From positions 1 through 64,000 of the forward strand of contig NZ_JAFLNL010000002.1 of assembly GCF_017313785.1 (NCBI RefSeq): DNA of 64,000 nt, in the 5' to 3' direction. Below the pieces are notes generated by a model. The model made no database searches, had not been told where the DNA came from, and saw nothing but the letters and a program-made list of their open reading frames with translations. Origin of the DNA: Flagellimonas aurea. GTDB lineage: Bacteria > Bacteroidota > Bacteroidia > Flavobacteriales > Flavobacteriaceae. A program made the translations under genes and the position numbers. Within the stretch, counting starts at the first letter, position 1. The number at the start of each line of letters is the position of its first letter. Below are positions 8,286 through 16,892 of the stretch, piece by piece.

Positions 8286-8310
8286 CATAGTTTTTAAAAC
8301 GATCTATGCT

Positions 8311-9372
8311 TTACTTTTTACCTGTATTCACGAAACCTACCGGCATTAAAAGTATTTCTTTGGAGGCAATGTTGAGCCCTTCGGAAGTATCACCCTCCTC
8401 AATAGTACTCAAATCAACACCTGGTGTTCCTCGTGGTAGATCGTACTGCTCTCCTACGCTTGCTGCACCGTAGCCCAGATCTTTCATGGAACCGGCGGTA
8501 ATCCTGCTCAATGGATTTTCTCCCAAGTTTAAGAATCCGGTCATAAGTTCGTTGTTCAAAGTGGACTCTTGCCAGTGCCCGAATGCCGTTCCGGGTCCAT
8601 ATAGGCTTTCTATGGGCAGTTCGCCTGTTCCTCCTTCAGCATTCCAGAATACATTTGCTTTATGTCCTGCAAAATATGGGGTGGTCTCTCCACCGAGCAT
8701 CAAAGTTCTGTCAAATCCAAAATCAGCAGTGTTCCAAAGTGTTCCAATGCCCAAAACGTGCCCCATTTCGTGTACAATCACATCTTCGAACAAGTCCAAG
8801 CTTTCCAAAAAGTCCAGGTCTTCCACGTCAAAGTACATAACGCCCGAAATTGGCAAGAAATCACTTGTGCGGACAAAATTGGGCCCGGCCTGTCCCAATA
8901 TACCACCTGGACCGTCGATTGGTGCCAATGCCACCTCGATCACAATATCGTCAAGAGTTCCATCTACCGCGGGAGGAAAACCGGTAAATGCAGATGGAAT
9001 GGTTCCTGTTATGGACGGAACGTCCTTTATAATGATTCGCTCCCATCGGGCTGCGGCTTGATCAAATACTTCTTGCTGACGTTCGGTTGGCGGCAATAAA
9101 AACTTTAAGCTGATATTAAAACGTCCGTTATCGGCACCCGCGGCACCTGTTGCCCTTGCGGTCGAAATATCCGTGGTAATCAAATCATCCAAAATAATGG
9201 GATCTCCTGTGCGTGCTGCAAGTGTAACCAACGTAGGTTCGGACTTTTGGATGGAGTTTACATCTTCGTCCATACCAACATCGTTGGAGCAAGAGGAAAA
9301 AATCAGCATTCCCGCAGCTGCTGTAAATGATAAAGAATAGCGGAAAGTTTTTGTGAGGTTTCTCGTAATCAT
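8311..9372 (-). CDS. Leishmanolysin-like zinc metalloprotease lipoprotein
   Basis: A predicted exported lipoprotein and zinc endopeptidase of 353 residues. The start is taken at the ATG giving MITRNLTKTFRYSL, because it places a normal signal peptide with lipobox IFSSC directly at the N-terminus; the frame stays open for 33 codons upstream. The active site HEMGHVLGIGTLW is an HExxHxxGxxH-like metzincin motif with a Gly after the second His, as in leishmanolysin-related (M8-type) proteases. A downstream acidic and Asp-rich C-terminal part has no clear family. Substrates are unknown. A near-consensus promoter lies just upstream and a good terminator follows, so it is probably a single-gene unit. 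Confidence 0.85.
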   Translation of the reverse strand: MITRNLTKTFRYSLSFTAAAGMLIFSSCSNDVGMDEDVNSIQKSEPTLVTLAARTGDPIILDDLITTDISTARATGAAGADNGRFNISLKFLLPPTERQQEVFDQAAARWERIIIKDVPSITGTIPSAFTGFPPAVDGTLDDIVIEVALAPIDGPGGILGQAGPNFVRTSDFLPISGVMYFDVEDLDFLESLDLFEDVIVHEMGHVLGIGTLWNTADFGFDRTLMLGGETTPYFAGHKANVFWNAEGGTGELPIESLYGPGTAFGHWQESTLNNELMTGFLNLGENPLSRITAGSMKDLGYGAASVGEQYDLPRGTPGVDLSTIEEGDTSEGLNIASKEILLMPVGFVNTGKK

Positions 9373-9402
9373 GTTCTCAATTTTTAAGTTAATCCAGTAA
9401 AC

Positions 9403-9433
9403 CAAAGTTTTGATTTTAACTAAATTTAACAAA
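9403..9433 (-). promoter_or_regulatory. Candidate Bacteroidota-type promoter of the zinc protease gene
   Basis: Read leftward, a TTTG -33 box is followed after 19 bases by AAACTTTG, one base away from the TAnnTTTG -7 consensus. The spacing is right, and it lies about 30 bases upstream of the chosen start codon, which supports that start. Confidence 0.5.
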
Positions 9434-9539
9434 AAAATGGAGATTACTCTAACCTTGTAACAAAACAGCAATGATTATGTATAGAATGAGGTTATCTATG
9501 TAAGAATGGTTCTTTTTTGATGATACTTGAATCCAAGAA

Positions 9540-10385
9540 TCACTTTTTATTGACCTCTACCAATTTATCATCGTTCCATTCACCACCTGCGACCACATCG
9601 CCCTCGGCATCGTAGAACCTACCAGCTCCGTTTCGCTTGTCGTTTTTCCACTCACCGGTGTACTTTTCTCCATTGGGCCAGTAGTAGGTACCATATCCAT
9701 TACGCTTGTCATCTTCATAACTTCCTACGTAATATTCGCCATCGGCCCAGTAAAAAGTGCCTTCGCCGTGGCGTTGGTTGTTTTTCCAATCACCTTCGTA
9801 CCTACTTCCAGTCTCTAAAAGCGCAACGCCAAAACCGTGGGCCTTGCCATCTTTCACCTGACCGATATAGTGTAGTTGGTTGCCTTTCTTGCTTTTGAAC
9901 GTAAGATATTCCCCAAATGATTTTTGCTGCAACTGTTTTTTAAGACGGGCCAATTGCACTTTGGCTTTTTCCAAGGAAAAGTTAATTGAATCATACTTTC
10001 TAACGGCCTCTTCTTCGGCCCAGTTTGATTCTTGGAGGGTATCCTGTTTTGCAGTTACGCTGTCGGGCATGGGGCTGACAACTATTCTGTTTTGCTTTAA
10101 CTTTTCCGCCAAGGCTATGCGCAAAGGAATCACCATATTGTTTTCCTTACTGGAGTTCATGGACGCATGGTATGATGAAATTGCGGTATCATACTCTTCT
10201 TGGAGCAACAAAGAATCAATTTTATTCAGTTGCTCATAGGTATTTATTTTTTCCGAAATAACCTTGTTTTCTTCTTTGATCTGTGCAAGATCTTTTTGAA
10301 GTTGAACCGATCGGGAGGCAAAGAAAAACATTGCCACGGCAAAAAGAGCTAAAAGTATGTAGGGAGCGTATTTTTTTAATTTCAT
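9540..10385 (-). CDS. Membrane-anchored MORN-repeat protein
   Basis: A 281-residue protein with one N-terminal membrane segment (about residues 7-23), a coiled-coil stretch near 30-60, a spacer, and a C-terminal array of MORN repeats from about 165 to 265 (YEGDWKNNQRHGEGTFYW, YTGEWKNDKRNGAGRFYD and similar). MORN repeats in bacteria act as structural or protein-binding modules; no enzymatic role is expected. It follows the DUF2490 gene by 34 bases on the same strand, so it is probably the last gene of a three-gene operon. The protein is expected to face the periplasm. Its partner is unknown. Confidence 0.85.
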   Translation of the reverse strand: MKLKKYAPYILLALFAVAMFFFASRSVQLQKDLAQIKEENKVISEKINTYEQLNKIDSLLLQEEYDTAISSYHASMNSSKENNMVIPLRIALAEKLKQNRIVVSPMPDSVTAKQDTLQESNWAEEEAVRKYDSINFSLEKAKVQLARLKKQLQQKSFGEYLTFKSKKGNQLHYIGQVKDGKAHGFGVALLETGSRYEGDWKNNQRHGEGTFYWADGEYYVGSYEDDKRNGYGTYYWPNGEKYTGEWKNDKRNGAGRFYDAEGDVVAGGEWNDDKLVEVNKK

Positions 10386-10419
10386 GCGTTAATTGCTTGG
10401 TTCACTATTACATACGTGA

Positions 10420-11244
10420 TTAATCGGTCAAATGGACGTCCGGTAACTTTTTTTTAACTCTTCTAAAGTCAGGGGAATAATACATATGGAATCGCAATGT
10501 CCAACCTTGTTGATAATAGCCTCCATTGTACCTTTCCTGTCCTTGATTGTACAGAACACCAGCGGCGAATGTGAGCCTAGGGGTAACAATATACCCAATG
10601 GTGGTCGTTAAGCGTAGGTCTTCCATCGGGCTTGCGACCACCTCCTTGCCACTCTGCATGATCAACTCTGCCTCCGGTGCCACATAAATGGTTTTGGGGC
10701 TCAGTTTATTATTGTTCAATGGAATTTTGGCCCTGAACATGTATCGCCAACGGTTTCTAAAAATATAGTCACTATTCTCTGTGAAGCCTTTGCTCCAACG
10801 GTGCTCTATTCGAATTCGATGATAGAACATGGCCGAATAAAACGGCATGGCAAACTGATATTGGTGCCAGATACGCCATTCGGGAACCACATTTTTATCT
10901 TCCGAATCTTCATCGGTATTAAAATTGATACGCACTACCCCACCCAATCTAAAATTGGTCTTTTTGTTGAAAATATAACCAATGGCATGTCGGTTATAAA
11001 TTTGACCGATCTGTCCAATAAACGGGGTGCTTTTGGTTTCCTGAAACCTAAAATGTGTCTGGGCATCCCAGAAGAATCGTTTGCCTATTCTTATGTTTCC
11101 ATAGGTGTTGACCCAAACTTTCGTCTTTGGGTCTTTGTACTGTGACGTTTCGGGAAGCACTTCGGATTCTGACTCTTGTGCAAAAACCGCACATCCAAAT
11201 AATAAGACAACAACCGCCAAAAAGCTATTTCTACAATTCCTCAT
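10420..11244 (-). CDS. DUF2490 domain outer-membrane protein
   Basis: A 274-residue protein with a cleavable signal ending near VFAQ and a body of alternating aromatic strands (FRFQETK, WRIWHQYQFAMPF, IRIEHRWSKGF) typical of DUF2490, a family predicted to form an outer-membrane beta-barrel. No function is established for this family. It starts 2 bases after the end of the upstream 644-residue gene, so the two are surely cotranscribed, and the MORN protein follows. The Lys-rich C-terminus (VKKKLPDVHLTD) lacks the usual terminal aromatic residue of porins. Confidence 0.82.
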   Translation of the reverse strand: MRNCRNSFLAVVVLLFGCAVFAQESESEVLPETSQYKDPKTKVWVNTYGNIRIGKRFFWDAQTHFRFQETKSTPFIGQIGQIYNRHAIGYIFNKKTNFRLGGVVRINFNTDEDSEDKNVVPEWRIWHQYQFAMPFYSAMFYHRIRIEHRWSKGFTENSDYIFRNRWRYMFRAKIPLNNNKLSPKTIYVAPEAELIMQSGKEVVASPMEDLRLTTTIGYIVTPRLTFAAGVLYNQGQERYNGGYYQQGWTLRFHMYYSPDFRRVKKKLPDVHLTD

Positions 11245-11246
11245 GC

Positions 11247-13181
11247 TTATTGGTTTTGGGTGGTTGATTGTTCGAGTATCAGTGCCAAAACCTCTGTTGG
11301 TCGTTTTTCACGACGGAGTTTGCGCTCCAATTTGCGGGTGTCCTTATTTCTCAAATCCAATATACTTTGGTGAGTTTTCATCATCTGGTCGTTCAATGTC
11401 CCCGTATTGTCACATGTTAATTCTTCTGTTGCCGTGTTCAAGAAATAAGGAATCAGGATATCCCTGTAGGCCGATACAATTCGTTTTTTTACCTCCTCTT
11501 CCATCACATTGGCCATAAAAGGATTCCAGACGGCATCGGTATATTCCTTTTCCACAACTTCGATACGATTTGGAAGTTCTTTAATGCCTGTTGCCAATTC
11601 GCTGAGTTGCACAAGACATGCTTTTGCTCCTTTTCCATATTCCAGTTTTTCCTGGGGATTTTTGACATCCGCATAATGGGTCAAAGAGCTATCGGCCAAA
11701 TGTTTTAGCTGTTTTAATGCATTCGTATATTCTGATGAAAGTCCTGAAACGGAATCCAATTTCTGCTCTAGATCATTGTTAAGCTCAATAAGTTCTTCTT
11801 CCAGTCCATTCAACATTTGAAGCTGTTCCTCGTTGCTCAACCGTGATGCAAGAGAACCCTTTATGTATTCCAAACTCATTTTTGCGTACGTGGCCAAAGC
11901 CTCGACCGCCAACAGGTCGTTGCTTTCATATTCAAACTCTTCAGAACTTGGAAGCCTAAATGTTCTTGTATTGCCTTCTTCGTCGGCCACCGCTAAAATA
12001 TCCGTACTGGGTTTGCCATTGGGCCAAAGTCTTTCCAATAGCAATGGAATCTCTTGGTACTGGACAATTTCCAATTTCTTATGTGCCACTAATGTGGATA
12101 AAGGAATCAAGAAGGCGTTTTTTATTTTTTGGGCCGCATTGTAGTAAAAAAGTGCTTCTGGGTCCGTACGTTTTACGATATTCAAATGGCTGTTTTCCAG
12201 TATTGTGGAGCTCATTTTTGAGGCATCCTTATATTCCGAAACAATTTTGTCCAAGGTTTTGTTTTGAAGGGAATCCAAAGGAAAGTAAGGTACCCTGACT
12301 TTCATGTTGGGCTTAAAATCAGAGGTTCCCAAATGGTTTAGCACAGTGTTGACCTTTTGATAGTAATCCATGTTCTGGTCCAACAAACGTACTGTTTGGC
12401 TTTCCCTGCTTTGCAAATGGATAAGCGATTGAAGCAAAGCAATATAGCCCTCGTTCAACTGAACGGTTTTATAGGATGCAACGCTCTTGGTAAATACGTT
12501 TATATCCTGTGATTTGCCCTCGGACTTTATTTTTATGGTTCTCAGCAATCCATCCTCGAAGAACCAATCCTCGATATCCTCAACGGCCTCTGTTCCATAG
12601 TACGACCATTCATCGTGCGCAAGACCGTCCCTTAAGAATCGACCCACCAGCACGCTGCTATCGTTCTCTATCTGAAAATTTTGACGCGGTACTCCCTTGT
12701 CAAAAGAAATGGTGCTTTTAAATATGATTTTTTCAACCTCGGAGTCCTTTATCTGGTTAATGGTGTAGTTCCAATTACCATCCGGTTTACCATCTATTAG
12801 GTTTCCCTCACCTATTTCTTGCACGCCACTGACCAAAACCCGGTATTCGTAGCCCACCACCTGACTCTGGCTATTGGTTTTGTATTCGCCAAATTCAAAT
12901 TCCCATGGTCCGTTGGCAATACCTTTATCAAACTTGCCCGAAAAACGAAAGGATGTGTCCTCGTTTTCCACCAAGGTCTCCAAATTGGATTGTTGTAATT
13001 GAAAATCACCGTCAAAAATGGTATCGAGGTCTGAAATAACGAATTGATAAACTGCTTTTCCCGAATAAGGCCCCACTTTAAGCGGACCCTCGTATGTTTT
13101 TCGTTCTTGCCCAAAGGTCTGAAGCGAAAGCATCAAAAATAGAAATACAGGAAAAAGCCGTTTTTTGGAAGGCTGTATCAT
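11247..13181 (-). CDS. Large exported protein with MORN-like N-terminal repeats, function unknown
   Basis: A protein of 644 residues from the ATG that gives MIQPSKKRLFPVFLFLML and a signal peptide ending at TFGQ; the frame is open for 24 more codons upstream but these have no export signal. The first 200 residues carry spaced motifs such as FSGKFDKGIANGPWEFEFGEY and GNLIDGKPDGNWNYTI, which resemble MORN/YwqK-type repeats. The rest is long, charged and helical, with likely coiled coil near 440-510 (LNGLEEELIELNNDLEQKLD). It heads an operon with DUF2490 and MORN proteins, which suggests a common envelope structure. I cannot assign a function. Confidence 0.75.
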   Translation of the reverse strand: MIQPSKKRLFPVFLFLMLSLQTFGQERKTYEGPLKVGPYSGKAVYQFVISDLDTIFDGDFQLQQSNLETLVENEDTSFRFSGKFDKGIANGPWEFEFGEYKTNSQSQVVGYEYRVLVSGVQEIGEGNLIDGKPDGNWNYTINQIKDSEVEKIIFKSTISFDKGVPRQNFQIENDSSVLVGRFLRDGLAHDEWSYYGTEAVEDIEDWFFEDGLLRTIKIKSEGKSQDINVFTKSVASYKTVQLNEGYIALLQSLIHLQSRESQTVRLLDQNMDYYQKVNTVLNHLGTSDFKPNMKVRVPYFPLDSLQNKTLDKIVSEYKDASKMSSTILENSHLNIVKRTDPEALFYYNAAQKIKNAFLIPLSTLVAHKKLEIVQYQEIPLLLERLWPNGKPSTDILAVADEEGNTRTFRLPSSEEFEYESNDLLAVEALATYAKMSLEYIKGSLASRLSNEEQLQMLNGLEEELIELNNDLEQKLDSVSGLSSEYTNALKQLKHLADSSLTHYADVKNPQEKLEYGKGAKACLVQLSELATGIKELPNRIEVVEKEYTDAVWNPFMANVMEEEVKKRIVSAYRDILIPYFLNTATEELTCDNTGTLNDQMMKTHQSILDLRNKDTRKLERKLRREKRPTEVLALILEQSTTQNQ

Positions 13182-13435
13182 GGAGTAATCTAGTGTTAGT
13201 CGAATCGTCCATTTAAATACGTTCCCAAAGGGATATATGGACGACAAGGCCAATGATTTTACGATATTTATGGATATACCCGTTATTTATTGAACGGTTA
13301 TTAAAGCTCAAAGGAAAATTCTATCAAACTGCTTATCCAGTCTACTTTTGCAAACACTGCAACTGCTTTAAAAATAAATAAATCCTTTCTTTTTTTTCAT
13401 ACCTTGTTCTCTTGATTCATCAATAAACTAACTCA

Positions 13436-16400
13436 ATGAGAAAAAATTATTACCTGTTGGCATGTGCCATAGTATTTATGAGTACTTCTTCTTTTGCTCA
13501 GGATAAAGAGCAGGTTGCGGACAGCACAAAAAAGGCAACCGAAGAACTGCCCTTAGAACCGGAGAGAACCATTTCTTTTACCACCAAAGAGGGTACCTGG
13601 ATTTCTTTGGATGTAAGCCCTGATGGCAAAACCATCATTTTTGATTTGATGGGCGACCTATACACGATTCCCATCCAAGGGGGCAAAGCAACTCAGATTA
13701 CAGAAGGAATAGCCTATGATGTCCACCCGAGGTTCAGCCCCGATGGAAAATCCATTGTTTTTATTTCCGATAAAAACGGGTCCGATAATATCTGGACCAT
13801 GGAATTGGAGTCAGAAGAAACCAAACAAATTACCAAGGACAGTGATCAGAATTTCTTTTCGGCCGACTGGAGCCCGGATGGAGACTATATTGTTGGTGCC
13901 AAGGGCCGCAGGAACATCAAGCTGCACATGTACCACAAAGATGGTGGAGGCGGTGCACAACTTATCTCCGAACCGGAAAAACTGAAAGCCATTGACCCAG
14001 AATTCTCGCCAGATGGAAAACTCATTTATTTTTCGAGACGTACAGGAGCATGGAACTATAACGCTCAATTACCCCAATATCAATTAGGGACGTACGATAC
14101 CGGGGATGGTGGGGTTTCCCTGGTTACCTCCCGATATGGTTCCGCATTTACCCCTACGCTTTCGCCCAATGGTAAATGGTTGGTATATGGTAGCCGTTTT
14201 GAGACCGAGACGGGACTTGTATTGCGCAATTTGGAAAATGGTGACGAGCGTTGGTTGGCCTATCCTGTACAACGGGATGAGCAAGAATCCATTGCACCGC
14301 TTGGCGTACTGCCCGGAATGGCCTTTACTCCGGATAGCAAAAACTTGGTGGCAAGCTATGGAGGGAAAATATACAGTATAAATATCGACTCGAATTCATC
14401 GGTTGAGATACCTTTTGAAGTGGATGTTACCCTTGAATTGGGCCCGCAGCTATCTTTTAAATATCCCATTGAGGACACCAAGGAGGCTTTTGTAACCCAA
14501 ATTCGTGACGGGGTTCCGTCCCCCGATGGTAGTAAGCTTGCCTTTACGGCCCTAAACAGGCTTTATGTGATGGATTTGCCCAATGGCACACCAAAACGAT
14601 TGACAAAAAACGACTTTACCGAAGCTCAACCTGCTTGGTCCCCAGATGGCGAGAGCATTGTTTTCACTTCTTGGGAAACCGATGGTGGCTATCTGTACAA
14701 GGTAAGTGCAAACGGACGTGGAGGCTCTAAAAAACTAACGGAGGAGTCGGGCATCTATAGCAATCCGGCCTGGTCTTACAAAAGCAATAGAATTGCCTTT
14801 ACCAAGGGTTCTGCGCAAGTATATCGCGATGCAATTGGCCCTCGTGCCAGTGGTGCGCAGGAAGATTTGGCATGGATTCCATCCGAAGGCGGAAAAATTA
14901 CGGTGATAGATAAATCCGAAGGTCGTTCCAACCCACATTTTACCAAGGTGGACGACCGAATTTACTTGAGCAAGGACAAAGATTTACTTTCCATTCGATG
15001 GGACGGCACCGACCAAAAGGAACACCTTACGCTTAGCGGTATTACTACCTTCGGTTCCTCTTCCTTTGGGTTCCATGATGAAAACGGAGGGCATAGTATT
15101 TTACCGGGCTCTGAACAAAATCAAGCTCCAGAGGATAAATCATCTGCTCCTTCGGAAATCAAGATTTCACCGGATGGCACTACGGCCTTGGCCAAAATCA
15201 ACAATGATATTTACACGGTGACTGTTCCTAAATACGGAAAAACGCCAAAAGTATCCGTAGCAGATGCCGATAAAGCGGCCTTCCCCGCAATGAAATTGAC
15301 ACTGTTGGGAGGTGAATTCCCTGCTTGGTCAGGTGATAGCAAAGATGTGCATTGGTCTTTGGGCGCCAGTCATTTTATTTATAACCTTCCGGCCGCCAAA
15401 GCATATGCCGACAGTGTGGCAATTGCTAAAAAGGAAGCCGAAAAACTAAAAAAGGAGAGCGAAGATGATGAGGAAGAAGATGAAAAGGATGAGGACAAAG
15501 AGGAAGACAAAGGATATCAAGCTAAAGAAATCAAGGTAAAGGTTAGTTATACCAAAGATATTCCCGAGGGTACGGTGCTGATAAAAGGAGCACGTATCAT
15601 CACAATGAAGGATGACACCGTAATTGAGAACGGTGATATTCTTATCGAGAACAACAGAATAAAAGCCATCGGAAGCTCAGGCACCCTAGATGTTCCCAAC
15701 GGTACCGTTGAGATTGATGCAACAGGCAAGACGGTCACCCCCGGTTTTGTGGACACCCACGCACACATGTGGCCCAACTGGGGTATCCATAAGAATCAGA
15801 TTTGGATATATTCCGCCAATTTGGCCTATGGTGTTACCACAACCAGAGACCCGCAGACAGCTACTACCGATGTGTTGACCTATTCCGATATGGTGGATGC
15901 GGGGATGATGCACGGACCCCGTGTGTATAGCACTGGGCCTGGTGTAGGCTATTGGTCGTACAAAATCAAATCGTTGGAACATGCCAAGGAAGTGCTGAAG
16001 CAATACAGCGAGTACTATGATACCAAAAGCATAAAAATGTATTTGGTGGGGAACCGACAGATGCGCCAATGGATCATTATGGCGGCCAAGGAACTGAAAT
16101 TGATGCCCACCACCGAAGGCGGATTAGATTTTAAATTGAACATGACCCAATTGTTAGATGGATATCCCGGACATGAGCATTCGTTCCCGATTTATCCAAT
16201 TTATGATGACGTTGTACAATCCGTTGCAGAATCCAAAATGGCGGTCACTCCTACCCTTTTGGTATCCTACGGCGGACCATGGGCGGAGAACTATTATTAT
16301 GCCACCGAAGACGTGTACCATAACAAAAAGCTACAATACTTTACTCCTTATGAAGAATTGGCTCAAAAATCAAGACGAAGAGGAGCTTGGTTTATGCCCG

Positions 16401-16825
16401 AGGAGCATGTTTTTCAAAAACATGCCGAGTTTATGAAAGATCTTGTCGAAGCTGATGGTCTCGGAGGCATTGGTAGCCACGGTCAGTTACAGGGGTTGGG
16501 TTACCATTGGGAACTCTGGTCCGTGGCCAGTGGCGGTATGAAAAGCATGGATGCACTGAAAGTTGCCACTATTTTGGGTGCAGAATCCCTTGGTTTGGAC
16601 GGTGATTTGGGAAGTATCGAGGAAGGTAAATTGGCGGATATTTTGATCTTGGATAAAAATCCGTTGGAAGATATTCGAAACACCAACACAATTACCCACG
16701 TTATCAAAAACGGTAAGGTATACGATGCCGATACGTTAGATGAGGTGGCTCCTGTTAAAAAAGAAGCAGAGACATTCCATTGGCAAACGAAAAAACCAGA
16801 GGGCATTCCTGGAATGAGGAAATAA
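13436..16825 (+). CDS. Exported PD40 beta-propeller amidohydrolase fusion
   Basis: A 1129-residue secreted protein with signal peptide ending near SFAQ. From about 40 to 640 it has TolB/PD40-type WD40-like repeats (for example FSPDGKSIVFISDKNGSDNIW, shortened by variants), forming one or two beta-propellers. An acidic Glu/Asp/Lys-rich linker covers about 675-695. The C-terminal part from about 715 is a metal-dependent amidohydrolase: His775 and His777 form the HxH metal site in FVDTHAHMW, further His residues appear in GHEHSFPIY and GSHGQLQG, and the barrel ends in GSIEEGKLADILILDKNP. This architecture recurs in Bacteroidota and in some Xaa-Pro dipeptidase-like hydrolases; the substrate is not known. 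It is a single gene closed by a strong terminator. Confidence 0.9.
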   Translation: MRKNYYLLACAIVFMSTSSFAQDKEQVADSTKKATEELPLEPERTISFTTKEGTWISLDVSPDGKTIIFDLMGDLYTIPIQGGKATQITEGIAYDVHPRFSPDGKSIVFISDKNGSDNIWTMELESEETKQITKDSDQNFFSADWSPDGDYIVGAKGRRNIKLHMYHKDGGGGAQLISEPEKLKAIDPEFSPDGKLIYFSRRTGAWNYNAQLPQYQLGTYDTGDGGVSLVTSRYGSAFTPTLSPNGKWLVYGSRFETETGLVLRNLENGDERWLAYPVQRDEQESIAPLGVLPGMAFTPDSKNLVASYGGKIYSINIDSNSSVEIPFEVDVTLELGPQLSFKYPIEDTKEAFVTQIRDGVPSPDGSKLAFTALNRLYVMDLPNGTPKRLTKNDFTEAQPAWSPDGESIVFTSWETDGGYLYKVSANGRGGSKKLTEESGIYSNPAWSYKSNRIAFTKGSAQVYRDAIGPRASGAQEDLAWIPSEGGKITVIDKSEGRSNPHFTKVDDRIYLSKDKDLLSIRWDGTDQKEHLTLSGITTFGSSSFGFHDENGGHSILPGSEQNQAPEDKSSAPSEIKISPDGTTALAKINNDIYTVTVPKYGKTPKVSVADADKAAFPAMKLTLLGGEFPAWSGDSKDVHWSLGASHFIYNLPAAKAYADSVAIAKKEAEKLKKESEDDEEEDEKDEDKEEDKGYQAKEIKVKVSYTKDIPEGTVLIKGARIITMKDDTVIENGDILIENNRIKAIGSSGTLDVPNGTVEIDATGKTVTPGFVDTHAHMWPNWGIHKNQIWIYSANLAYGVTTTRDPQTATTDVLTYSDMVDAGMMHGPRVYSTGPGVGYWSYKIKSLEHAKEVLKQYSEYYDTKSIKMYLVGNRQMRQWIIMAAKELKLMPTTEGGLDFKLNMTQLLDGYPGHEHSFPIYPIYDDVVQSVAESKMAVTPTLLVSYGGPWAENYYYATEDVYHNKKLQYFTPYEELAQKSRRRGAWFMPEEHVFQKHAEFMKDLVEADGLGGIGSHGQLQGLGYHWELWSVASGGMKSMDALKVATILGAESLGLDGDLGSIEEGKLADILILDKNPLEDIRNTNTITHVIKNGKVYDADTLDEVAPVKKEAETFHWQTKKPEGIPGMRK

Positions 16826-16841
16826 ATAAATTTTCAATAAC

Positions 16842-16872
16842 AAAAAAGGCGCACTGATCAGTGCGCCTTTTT
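16842..16872. terminator. Bidirectional terminator between converging genes
   Basis: A perfect 20-base palindrome GGCGCACTGATCAGTGCGCC is flanked by A-runs on the left and T-runs on the right, so it can stop transcription in both directions. It separates the amidohydrolase gene from the leftward LRR lipoprotein gene. Confidence 0.92.
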
Positions 16873-16892
16873 ATTTTTATTTCGGCCTTTCC

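Noticed and set aside
8486..9099. Open frames antisense to the zinc protease gene
   Set aside because: They overlap fully a gene with HExxH motif and lipoprotein signal.
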